From Aphelocoma coerulescens (lineage: Eukaryota > Chordata > Aves > Passeriformes > Corvidae): 64,000 nt of DNA. Of the stretch, positions 24,201 to 35,762 are shown in pieces (positions within the stretch are counted from its first letter, which is position 1; every line of letters starts with the position of its first letter). The DNA is taken from NCBI RefSeq assembly GCF_041296385.1, contig NC_091014.1:48130078-48194077 (forward strand). The letters run 5' to 3'. The position numbers were made by a program, and so were the translations under genes. The notes beneath the pieces were generated by a model. The model searched no databases. It was not told the DNA's origin and saw only the letters and a program-made list of their open reading frames with translations.

Positions 24201-25100
24201 CGAAAGGCAGGCCAAGCTTATCGCAGCACAGCCAAAACCTTGCTCCCACTTCTTCATTCTTCTTGGAAGTCGCCACAACCCAATGCCTGATTTCTGGCTC
24301 AATCTGGGCTTAGGGTTAGGGTTAGGGTTACGCCTAGGGTTAGGCTTGAGAAAACCACAAAGCCAGGAGCTCCAGGGATACTCCCCATGCGAAAGGCAGG
24401 CCAAGCTTATCGCAGCACAGCCAAAACCTTGCTCTCACTTCTTCATTCTTCTTGGGATTCACCACAGCCCAATGCCCGATTTCTGGCTCAAACTAGGGTT
24501 AGGGTTACGCCTAGGGTTAGGCTTGAGAAAACCACAAAGCCAGGAGCTCCAGGGACACTCACCATGTGAAAGGCAGGCCAAGTTGAGCACGATACAGTTA
24601 AAACCTTGCTCCCTCTTCCTCTTTCTGCTTGGAACTCACCGCCACCCAATGCCCCATTTCTGGCCCAAACTTCGGTTATGTTTATGGTTACACCTAGTGT
24701 TAGGATTTGAGAAATCCACAAAGCCAGGAGCTCCAGGGATACTCAGCATGCGAAAGGCAGGCCAAGCTTATCGCAGCACAGCCAAAACCTTGCTCCCTCT
24801 TCTTCATTCTTCTTGGAAGTCGCCACAACCCAATGCCTGATTTCTGGCTCAAACTAGGGTTAGGGTTAGGGTTAGGGTTACGCCTAGGTTAAGGTTTGAG
24901 AAAACCACAAAGCCAGGAGCTCCAGGGACACTCACCATGCGAAAGGCAGGCCAAGTTGAGCACGATACAGTTAAAACCTTGCTCCCTCTTCTTCTTTCTG
25001 CTTGGAACTCACCGCCGCCCAATGCCCCATTTCTGGCTCCAACTAGGGTTATGGTCGTGGTTACACCTAGTGTTAGGGTTTGAGAAATCCACAAAGCCAG
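21261..25100 (+). repeat. Block III: segment related to 52.2-54.9 kb
   Basis: The words are 549, 549, 361, 360, 549, 549, 550 and 373. 21261-23079 matches 52254-54072 at a constant offset of 30,993. It shares CCCACTACTTCATTC, CCATAAAACC, CAATACCCCATTT and TTTCTGTCTCAATC. A private double change, TGTTAGTTATTGAG, at about 23052 replaces TGTTAGGATTTGAG. Two further trimers (23080-24177) have no counterpart at that point in the 52-54 kb copy. Confidence 0.83.
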
Positions 25101-26028
25101 GAGCTCCGGGGATACTCAGCATGTGAAAGCCAGGCCAAGCTTATCGCAGCACAAGCAAAACCTTGCTCCTTCTTCTTCTTTCTGCTTGGAACTTGCCACA
25201 GCCCAATGCCCGATTTCTGGCTCAAACTAGGGTTAGGGTTAGGGTTAGGGTTACGCCTAGGGTTAGGCTTGAGAAAACCACAAAGCCAGGAGCTCCAGGG
25301 ACACTCACCATGCGAAAGGCAGGCCAAGTTGAGCACGATACAGTTAAAACCTTGCTCCCTCTTCTTCTTTCTGCTTGGAACTCACCGCCGCCCAATGCCC
25401 CATTTCTGGCTCAAACTAGGTTATGGTTATGGTTACACCTAGTGTTAGGGTTTGAGAAATCCACAAAACCAGGAGCTCCAGGGATACTCAGAATGCGAAA
25501 GGCAGGCCAAGCTTATCGCAGCACAGCCAAAACCTTCCTCCCACTTCTTCATTCTTCTTGGAAGTCGCCACAACCCAATGCCTGATTTCTGGCTCAAACT
25601 AGGGTTAGGGTTAGGGTTAGGGTTACGCCTAGGTTAAGGTTTGAGAAAACCACAAAGCCAGGAGCTCCAGGGACACTCACCATGTGAAAGGCAGGCCAAG
25701 TTGAGCACGATACAGTTAAAACCTTGCTCCCTCTTCTTCTTTCTGCTTGGAACTCGCCGCCGCCCAATGCCCCATTTCTGGCTCCAACTAGGGTTATGGT
25801 CGTGGTTACACCTAGTGTTAGGGTTTGAGAAATCCACAAAGCCAGGAGCTCCGGGGATACTCAGCATGTGAAAGGCAGGCCAAGCTTATCGCAGCACAAG
25901 CAAAACCTTGCTCCCTCTTCTTCTTTCTGCTTGGAACTCACCGCCGCCCAATGCCCCATTTCTGGCTCAAACTAGGTTATGGTTATGGTTACACCTAGTG
26001 TTAGAGTTTGAGAAATCCACAAACCCAG
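25101..26028 (+). repeat. Linker words 372, 373, 183 between blocks III and IV
   Basis: Two T4-D words and a lone 183 bp unit at 25846-26028. That unit has a T-like left half (CTTATCGCAGCACAAGC) joined to a D-like right half. The first word shares GTGAAAGCCAGGCC and GCTCCTTCTTCTTCTTTC with 54996-55367. A unit near 25536 has ACCTTCCTCCC instead of ACCTTGCTCCC. Confidence 0.78.
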
Positions 26029-26217
26029 GAGCTCCAGGGATACTCAGCATGCGAAAGGCAGGCCAAGCTTATCGCAGCACAGCCAAAACCTTGCTCCCAC
26101 TTCTTCATTCTTCTTGGAAGTCGCCACAACCCAATGCCTGATTTCTGGCTCAATCTGGGGTTAGGGTTAGGGTTAGGGTTACGCCTAGGGTTAGGCTTGA
26201 GAAAACCACAAAGCCAG

Positions 26218-26393
26218 GAGCTCCAGGGATACTCCCCATGCGAAAGGCAGGCCAAGATTATCGCAGCACAGCCAAAACCTTGCTCCCACTTCTTCATTCT
26301 TCTTGGAATTTGATACAGCCCAATGCCCGATTTCTGGCTCAAACTAGGGTTAGGGTTACGCCTAGGGTAAATTTGAGAAAACCACAAAGCCAG
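26218..26393 (+). repeat. 176 bp monomer, off the hexamer length ladder
   Basis: This T2-type unit has GGGTAAATTTGAG near 26367. Its counterpart at 31359-31535 has GGGTAAGGTTTGAG and is 177 bp. The change looks like a 1 bp loss with a nearby substitution. It is one of very few length changes in the window that is not a multiple of six and not the standard 183/184 difference of D units. Confidence 0.85.
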
Positions 26394-29300
26394 GAGCTCC
26401 AGGGACACTCACCATGCGAAAGGCAGGCCAAGTTGAGCACGATACAGTTAAAACCTTGCTCCCTCTTCTTCTTTCTGCTTGGAACTCGCTGCCGCCCAAT
26501 GCCCCATTTCTGGCTCAAAATAGGGTTATGGTCGTGGTTACACCTAGTGTTAGGGTTTGAGAAATCCACAAAGCCAGGAGCTCCAGGGATACTCAGCATG
26601 CGAAAGGCAGGCCAAGCTTATCGCAGCACAGCCAAAACCTTGCTCCCTCTTCTTCATTCTTCTTGGAACTTGCCACAACCCAATGCCTGATTTCTGGCTC
26701 AATCTAGGGTTAGGGTTAGGGTTAGGGTTACGCCTAGGGTTAGGCTTGAGAAAACCACAAAGCCAGGAGCTCCAGGGACGCTCACCATGCGAAAGGCAGG
26801 CCAAGTTGAGCACGATACAGTTAAAACCTTGCTCCCTCTTCTTCTTTCTGCTTGGAACTCACCGCCGCCCAATGCCCCATTTCTGGCTCAAACTAGGTTA
26901 TGGTTATGGTTACACCTAGTGTTAGGGTTTGAGAAATCCACAAAACCAGGAGCTCCAGGGATACTCAGCATGCGAAAGGCAGGCCAAGCTTATCGCAGCA
27001 CAGCCAAAACCTTGCTCCCACTTCTTCATTCTTCTTGGAAGTCGCCACAACCCAATGCCTGATTTCTGGCTCAATCTAGGGTTAGGGTTAGGGTTAGGGT
27101 TACGCCTAGGGTTAGGCTTGAGAAAACCACAAAGCCAGGAGCTCCAGGGATACTCCCCATGCGAAAGGCAGGCCAGGCTTATCGCAGCACAGCCAAAACC
27201 TTGCTCTCACTTCTTCATTCTTCTTGGGATTCACCACAGCCCAATGCCCGATTTCTGGCTCAAACTAGGGTTAGGGTTACGCCTAGGGTTAGGCTTGAGA
27301 AAACCACAAAGCCAGGAGCTCCAGGGACACTCACCATGTGAAAGGCAGGCCAAGTTGAGCACGATACAGTTAAAACCTTGCTCCCTCTTCTTCTTTCTGC
27401 TTGGAACTCGCCGCCGCCCAATGCCCCATTTCTGGCTCCAACTAGGGTTATGGTCGTGGTTACACCTAGTGTTAGGGTTTGAGAAATCCACAAAGCCAGG
27501 AGCTCCGGGGATACTCAGCATGTGAAAGGCAGGCCAAGCTTATCGCAGCACAAGCAAAACCTTGCTCCCTCTTCTTCTTTCTGCTTGGAACTTGCCACAG
27601 CCCAATGCCCGATTTCTGGCTCAAACTAGGGTTAGGGTTAGGGTTAGGGTTACGCCTAGGGTTAGGCTTGAGAAAACCACAAAGCCAGGAGCTCCAGGGA
27701 CACTCACCATGCGAAAGGCAGGCCAAGTTGAGCACGATACAGTTAAAACCTTGCTCCCTCTTCTTCTTTCTGCTTGGAACTCACCGCCGCCCAATGCCCC
27801 ATTTCTGGCTCAAACTAGGTTATGGTTATGGTTACACCTAGTGTTAGGGTTTGAGAAATCCACAAAACCAGGAGCTCCAGGGATACTCAGCATGCGAAAG
27901 GCAGGCCAAGCTTATCGCAGCACAGCCAAAACCTTGCTCCCACTTCTTCATTCTTCTTGGAAGTCGCCACAACCCAATGCCTGATTTCTGGCTCAATCTA
28001 GGGTTAGGGTTAGGGTTAGGGTTACGCCTAGGGTTAGGCTTGAGAAAACCACAAAGCCAGGAGATCCAGGGATACTCCCCATGCGAAAGGCAGGCCAAGC
28101 TTATCGCAGCACAGCCAAAACCTTGCTCCCACTTCTTCATTCTTATTGGAATTCACCACAGCCCAATGCCCGATTTCTGGCTCAAACTAGGGTTAGGGTT
28201 ACGCCTAGGGTTAGGCTTGAGAAAACCACAAAGCCAGGAGCTCCAGGGACACTCACCATGCGAAAGGCAGGCCAAGTTGAGCACGATACAGTTAAAACCT
28301 TGCTCCCTCTTCTTCTTTCTGCTTGGAACTCGCCGCCGCCCAATGCCCCATTTCTGGCTCAAACTAGGGTTATGGTCGTGGTTACACCTAGTGTTAGGGT
28401 TTGAGAAATCCACAAAGCCAGGAGCTCCGGGGATACTCACCATGTGAAAGGCAGGCCAAGTTGAGCACGATACAGTTAAAACCTTGCTCCCTCTTCTTCT
28501 TTCTGCTTGGAACTCGCCGCCGCCCAATGCCCCATTTCTGGCTCAAACTAGGGTTATGGTCGTGGTTACACCGAGTGTTAGGGTTTGAGAAATCCACAAA
28601 GCCAGGAGCTCCAGGGACACTCACCATGCGAAAGGCAGGCCAAGCTTATCGCAGCACAGCCAAAACCTTGCTCCCACTTCTTCATTCTTATTGGAATTCA
28701 CCACAGCCCAATGCCCGATTTCTGGCTCAAACTAGGGTTAGGGTTAGGGTTAGGGTTACGCCTAGGGTTAGGCTTGAGAAAACCACAAAGCCAGGAGCTC
28801 CAGAGATACTCCCCATGCGAAAGGAAGGCCAAGCTTATCGCAGCACAGCCAAAACCTTGCTCCCACTTCTTCATTCTTCTTGGAATTTGATACAGCCCAA
28901 TGCCCGATTTCTGGCTCAATCTAGTGTTAGGATTACGCCTTGGGTGAGGCTTGAGAAAAACACAAAGCCAGGAGCTCCAGGGACACTCACCATGCAATAG
29001 GCAGGCCAAGTTGAGCACGATACAGTTAAAAGCTTGCTCCCTCTTCTTCTTTCTGCTTGGAACTCACCGCCGCCCAATGCCCCATTTCTGGCTCAAACTA
29101 GGTTATGTTTATGGTTACACCTAGTGTTAGGGTTTGAGAAATCCACAAAACCAGGAGCTCCAGGGATACTCAGCATGCGAAAGGCAGGCCAAGCTTATCG
29201 CAGCACAGCCAAAACCTTGCTCCCTCTTCTTCTTTCTGCTTGAAGCTTGCCACAGCCCAATGCCCGATTTCTGGCTCAAACTAGGGTTAGGGTTAGGGTT

Positions 29301-30928
29301 ACGCCTAGGGTTAGGCTTGAGAAAACCACAAAGCCAGGAGCTCCAGAGATACTCCCCATGCGAAAGGCAGGCCAAGCTTATCGCAGCACAGCCAAAACCT
29401 TGCTCCCACTTCTTCATTCTTCTTGGAATTTGATACAGCCCAATGCCCGATTTCTGGCTCAATCTAGGGTTAGGGTTACGCCTAGGGTTAGGCTTGAGAA
29501 AACCACCAAGCCAGGAGCTCCAGGGACACTCACCATGTGAAAGGCAGGCCAAGTTGAGCACGATACAGTTAAAACCTTGCTCCCTCTTCTTCTTTCTGCT
29601 TGGAACTCACCGCCGCCCAATGCCCCATTTCTGGCTCAAACTAGGTTATGGTTATGGTTACACCTAGTGTTAGGGTTTGAGAAATCCACAAAGCCAGGAG
29701 CTCCAGGGATACTCAGCATGCGAAAGGCAGGCCAAGCTTATCGCAGCACAGCCAAAACCTTGCTCCCACTTCTTCATTCTTCTTGGAAGTCGCCACAACC
29801 CAATGCCTGATTTCTGGCTCAACCTAGGGTTAGGGTTAGGGTTAGGGTTACGCCTAGGGTTAGGCTTGAGAAAACCACAAAGCCAGGAGCTCCAGGGATA
29901 CTCCCCATGCGAAAGGCAGGCCAAGCTTATCGCAGCACAGCCAAAACCTTGCTCCCACTTCTTCATTCTTATTGGAATTCACCACAGCCCAATGCCCGAT
30001 TTCTGGCTCAAACTAGGGTTAGGGTTACGCCTAGGGTTAGGCTTGAGAAAACCACAAAGCCAGGAGCTCCAGGGACACTCGCCACGCGAAAGGCAGGCCA
30101 AGTGGAGCACGATACAGTTAAAACCTTGCTCCCTCTTCTTCTTTCTGCTTGGAACTCGCCGCCGCCCAATGCCCCATTTCTGGCTCAAACTAGGTTATGG
30201 TTATGGTTACACCTAGTGTTAGGGTTTGAGAAATCCATAAAACCAGGAGCTCCAGGGATACTCAGCATGCGAAAGGCAGGCCAAGCTTATCGCAGCACAG
30301 CCAAAACCTTGCTCCCACTTCTTCATTCTTCTTGGAAGTCGCCACAACCCAATGCCTGATTTCTGGCTCAATCTAGGGTTAGGGTTAGGGTTAGGGTTAT
30401 GCCTAGGGTTAGGCTTGAGAAAACCACAAAGCCAGGAGCTCCAGGGATACTCCCCATGCGAAAGGCAGGCCAAGCTTATCGCAGCACAGCCAAAACCTTG
30501 CTCTCACTTCTTCATTCTTCTTGGGATTCACCACAGCCCAATGCCCGATTTCTGGCTCAAACTAGGGTTAGGGTTACGCCTAGGGTTAGGCTTGAGAAAA
30601 CCACAAAGCCAGGAGCTCCAGGGACACTCACCATGTGAAAGGCAGGCCAAGTTGAGCACGATACAGTTAAAACCTTGCTCCCTCTTCCTCTTTCTGCTTG
30701 GAACTCACCGCCACCCAATGCCCCATTTCTGGCCCAAACTTCGGTTATGTTTATGGTTACACCTAGTGTTAGGATTTGAGAAATCCACAAAGCCAGGAGC
30801 TCCAGGGATACTCAGCATGCGAAAGGCAGGCCAAGCTTATCGCAGCACAGCCAAAACCTTGCTCCCTCTTCTTCATTCTTCTTGGAAGTCGCCACAACCC
30901 AATGCCTGATTTCTGGCTCAAACTAGGG

Positions 30929-30934
30929 TTACGG
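30929..30934 (+). repeat. TTACGG telomere-variant marker (first of four)
   Basis: TTACGG replaces one TTAGGG inside a T4 tract. The same change occurs at 35522, 40286 and 44135. The spacings of 4593, 4764 and 3849 equal the lengths of family IV copies 2, 3 and 4. I saw it nowhere else, so it is a clean phase marker for this family. Confidence 0.88.
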
Positions 30935-31169
30935 TTAGGGTTAGGGTTACGCCTAGGTTAAGGTTTGAGAAAACCACAAAGCCAGGAGCTCCAGGGACAC
31001 TCACCATGTGAAAGGCAGGCCAAGTTGAGCACGATACAGTTAAAACCTTGCTCCCTCTTCTTCTTTCTGCTTGGAACTCGCCGCCGCCCAATGCCCCATT
31101 TCTGGCTCCAACTAGGGTTATGGTCGTGGTTACACCTAGTGTTAGGGTTTGAGAAATCCACAAACCCAG

Positions 31170-34100
31170 GAGCTCCAGGGATACTCAGCATGCGAAAGGC
31201 AGGCCAAGCTTATCGCAGCACAGCCAAAACCTTGCTCCCACTTCTTCATTCTTCTTGGAAGTCGCCACAACCCAATGCCTGATTTCTGGCTCAATCTGGG
31301 GTTAGGGTTAGGGTTAGGGTTACGCCTAGGGTTAGGCTTGAGAAAACCACAAAGCCAGGAGCTCCAGGGATACTCCCCATGCGAAAGGCAGGCCAAGCTT
31401 ATCGCAGCACAGCCAAAACCTTGCTCCCACTTCTTCATTCTTCTTGGAATTTGATACAGCCCAATGCCCGATTTCTGGCTCAAACTAGGGTTAGGGTTAC
31501 GCCTAGGGTAAGGTTTGAGAAAACCACAAAGCCAGGAGCTCCAGGGACACTCACCATGCGAAAGGCAGGCCAAGTTGAGCACGATACAGTTAAAACCTTG
31601 CTCCCTCTTCTTCTTTCTGCTTGGAACTCGCTGCCGCCCAATGCCCCATTTCTGGCTCAAAATAGGGTTATGGTCGTGGTTACACCTAGTGTTAGGGTTT
31701 GAGAAATCCACAAAGCCAGGAGCTCCAGGGATACTCAGCATGCGAAAGGCAGGCCAAGCTTATCGCAGCACAAGCAAAACCTTGCTCCCTCTTCTTCATT
31801 CTTCTTGGAACTTGCCACAACCCAATGCCTGATTTCTGGCTCAATCTAGGGTTAGGGTTAGGGTTAGGGTTACGCCTAGGGTTAGGCTTGAGAAAACCAC
31901 AAAGCCAGGAGCTCCAGGGACGCTCACCATGCGAAAGGCAGGCCAAGTTGAGCACGATACAGTTAAAACCTTGCTCCCGCTTCTTCTTTCTGCTTGGAAC
32001 TCACCGCCGCCCAATGCCCCATTTCTGGCTCAAACTAGGTTATGGTTATGGTTACACCTAGTGTTAGGGTTTGAGAAATCCACAAAACCAGGAGCTCCAG
32101 GGATACTCAGAATGCGAAAGGCAGGCCAAGCTTATCGCAGCACAGCCAAAACCTTGCTCCCACTTCTTCATTCTTCTTGGAAGTCGCCACAACCCAATGC
32201 CTGATTTCTGGCTCAATCTAGGGTTAGGGTTAGGGTTAGGGTTACGCCTAGGGTTAGGCTGGAGAAAACCACAAAGCCAGGAGCTCCAGGGATACTCCCC
32301 ATGCGAAAGGCAGGCCAAGCTTATCGCAGCACAGCCAAAACCTTGCTCTCACTTCTTCATTCTTCTTGGGATTCACCACAGCCCAATGCCCGATTTCTGG
32401 CTCAAACTAGGGTTAGGGTTACGCCTAGGGTTAGGCTTGAGAAAACCACAAAGCCAGGAGCTCCAGGGACACTCACCATGTGAAAGGCAGGCCAAGTTGA
32501 GCACGATACAGTTAAAACCTTGCTCCCTCTTCTTCTTTCTGCTTGGAACTCGCCGCCGCCCAATGCCCCATTTCTGGCTCCAACTAGGGTTATGGTCGTG
32601 GTTACACCTAGTGTTAGGGTTTGAGAAATCCACAAAGCCAGGAGCTCCGGGGATACTCAGCATGTGAAAGGCAGGCCAAGCTTATCGCAGCACAAGCAAA
32701 ACCTTGCTCCCTCTTCTTCTTTCTGCTTGGAACTTGCCACAGCCCAATGCCCGATTTCTGGCTCAAACTAGGGTTAGGGTTAGGGTTAGGGTTACGCCTA
32801 GGGTTAGGCTTGAGAAAACCACAAAGCCAGGAGCTCCAGGGACACTCACCATGCGAAAGGCAGGCCAAGTTGAGCACGATACAGTTAAAACCTTGCTCCC
32901 TCTTCTTCTTTCTGCTTGGAACTCACCGCCGCCCAATGCCCCATTTCTGGCTCAAACTAGGTTATGGTTATGGTTACACCTAGTGTTAGGGTTTGAGAAA
33001 TCCACAAAACCAGGAGCTCCAGGGATACTCAGAATGCGAAAGGCAGGCCAAGCTTATCGCAGCACAGCCAAAACCTTGCTCCCACTTCTTCATTCTTCTT
33101 GGAAGTCGCCACAACCCAATGCCTGATTTCTGGCTCAATCTAGGGTTAGGGTTAGGGTTAGGGTTACGCCTAGGGTTAGGCTTGAGAAAACCACAAAGCC
33201 AGGAGCTCCAGGGATACTCCCCATGCGAAAGGCAGGCCAAGCTTATCGCAGCACAGCCAAAACCTTGCTCCCACTTCTTCATTCTTATTGGAATTCACCA
33301 CAGCCCAATGCCCGATTTCTGGCTCAAACTAGGGTTAGGGTTACGCCTAGGGTTAGGCTTGAGAAAACCACAAAGCCAGGAGCTCCAGGGACACTCACCA
33401 TGCGAAAGGCAGGCCAAGTTGAGCACGATACAGTTAAAACCTTGCTCCCTCTTCTTCTTTCTGCTTGGAACTCGCCGCCGCCCAATGCCCCATTTCTGGC
33501 TCAAACTAGGGTTATGGTCGTGGTTACACCTAGTGTTAGGGTTTGAGAAATCCACAAAGCCAGGAGCTCCAGGGATACTCACCATGTGAAAGGCAGGCCA
33601 AGTTGAGCACGATACAGTTAAAACCTTGCTCCCTCTTCTTCTTTCTGCTTGGAACTCGCCGCCGCCCAATGCCCCATTTCTGGCTCAAACTAGGGTTATG
33701 GTCGTGGTTACACCGAGTGTTAGGGTTTGAGAAATCCACAAAGCCAGGAGCTCCAGGGACACTCACCATGCGAAAGGCAGGCCAAGCTTATCGCAGCACA
33801 GCCAAAACCTTGCTCCCACTTCTTCATTCTTCTTGGAATTCACCACAGCCCAATGCCCGATTTCTGGCTCAAACTAGGGTTAGGGTTAGGGTTAGGGTTA
33901 CGCCTAGGGTTAGGCTTGAGAAAACCACAAAGCCAGGAGCTCCAGAGATACTCCCCATGCGAAAGGAAGGCCAAGCTTATCGCAGCACAGCCAAAACCTT
34001 GCTCCCACTTCTTCATTCTTCTTGGAATTTGATACAGCCCAATGCCCGATTTCTGGCTCAATCTAGTGTTAGGATTACACCTTGGGTGAGGCTTGAGAAA

Positions 34101-35762
34101 AACACAAAGCCAGGAGCTCCAGGGACACTCACCATGCAATAGGCAGGCCAAGTTGAGCACGATACAGTTAAAAGCTTGCTCCCTCTTCTTCTTTCTGCTT
34201 GGAACTCACCGCCGCCCAATGCCCCATTTCTGGCTCAAACTAGGTTATGTTTATGGTTACACCTAGTGTTAGGGTTTGAGAAATCCACAAAACCAGGAGC
34301 TCCAGGGATACTCAGCATGCGAAAGGCAGGCCAAGCTTATCGCAGCACAGCCAAAACCTTGCTCCCTCTTCTTCTTTCTGCTTGAAGCTTGCCACAGCCC
34401 AATGCCCGATTTCTGGCTCAAACTAGGGTTAGGGTTAGGGTTACGCCTAGGGTTAGGCTTGAGAAAACCACAAAGCCAGGAGCTCCAGAGATACTCCCCA
34501 TGCGAAAGGCAGGCCAAGCTTATCGCAGCACAGCCAAAACCTTGCTCCCACTTCTTCATTCTTCTTGGAATTTGATACAGCCCAATGCCCGATTTCTGGC
34601 TCAATCTAGGGTTAGGGTTACGCCTAGGTTAATGTTTGAGAAAACCACAAAGCCAGGAGCTCCAGGGACACTCACCATGTGAAAGGCAGGCCAAGTTGAG
34701 CACGATACAGTTAAAACCTTGCTCCCTCTTCTTCTTTCTGCTTGGAACTCACCGCCGCCCAATGCCCCATTTCTGGCTCAAACTAGGTTATGGTTATGGT
34801 TACACCTAGTGTTAGGGTTTGAGAAATCCACAAAGCCAGGAGCTCCAGGGATACTCAGCATGCGAAAGGCAGGCCAAGCTTATCGCAGCACAGCCAAAAC
34901 CTTGCTCCCACTTCTTCATTCTTCTTGGAAGTCGCCACAACCCAATGCCTGATTTCTGGCTCAATCTAGGGTTAGGGTTAGGGTTAGGGTTATGCCTAGG
35001 GTTAGGCTTGAGAAAACCACAAAGCCAGGAGCTCCAGGGATACTCCCCATGCGAAAGGCAGGCCAAGCTTATCGCAGCACAGCCAAAACCTTGCTCTCAC
35101 TTCTTCATTCTTCTTGGGATTCACCACAGCCCAATGCCCGATTTCTGGCTCAAACTAGGGTTAGGGTTACGCCTAGGGTTAGGCTTGAGAAAACCACAAA
35201 GCCAGGAGCTCCAGGGACACTCACCATGTGAAAGGCAGGCCAAGTTGAGCACGATACAGTTAAAACCTTGCTCCCTCTTCCTCTTTCTGCTTGGAACTCA
35301 CCGCCACCCAATGCCCCATTTCTGGCCCAAACTTCGGTTATGTTTATGGTTACACCTAGTGTTAGGATTTGAGAAATCCACAAAGCCAGGAGCTCCAGGG
35401 ATACTCAGCATGCGAAAGGCAGGCCAAGCTTATCGCAGCACAGCCAAAACCTTGCTCCCTCTTCTTCATTCTTCTTGGAAGTCGCCACAACCCAATGCCT
35501 GATTTCTGGCTCAAACTAGGGTTACGGTTAGGGTTAGGGTTACGCCTAGGTTAAGGTTTGAGAAAACCACAAAGCCAGGAGCTCCAGGGACACTCACCAT
35601 GTGAAAGGCAGGCCAAGTTGAGCACGATACAGTTAAAACCTTGCTCCCTCTTCTTCTTTCTGCTTGGAACTCGCCGCCGCCCAATGCCCCATTTCTGGCT
35701 CCAACTAGGGTTATGGTCGTGGTTACACCTAGTGTTAGGGTTTGAGAAATCCACAAAGCCAG
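31170..35762 (+). repeat. 25-unit higher-order repeat, 4593 bp (family IV copy 2)
   Basis: The words are 550, 372, 550, 372, 550, 184, 549, 543, 550 and 373. It equals copy 1 except that one 549 bp trimer after the 543 bp word is missing. Markers recur at the expected places: AAGCTT at 34172 and TTACGG at 35522. Confidence 0.87.

Larger units (their letters stand above)
26029..31169 (+). repeat. 28-unit higher-order repeat, 5141 bp (family IV copy 1)
   Basis: The words are 549, 372, 550, 372, 550, 184, 549, 543, 549, 550 and 373. The next copy repeats this order at an offset of 5142. The 1 bp difference comes from a 176 bp unit at 26218-26393, whose telomere block reads GGGTAAATTTGAG instead of GGGTAAGGTTTGAG. 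Family markers present once per copy are a HindIII-creating D unit (AAGCTT at 29030) and a TTACGG telomere variant at 30929. Confidence 0.87.
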
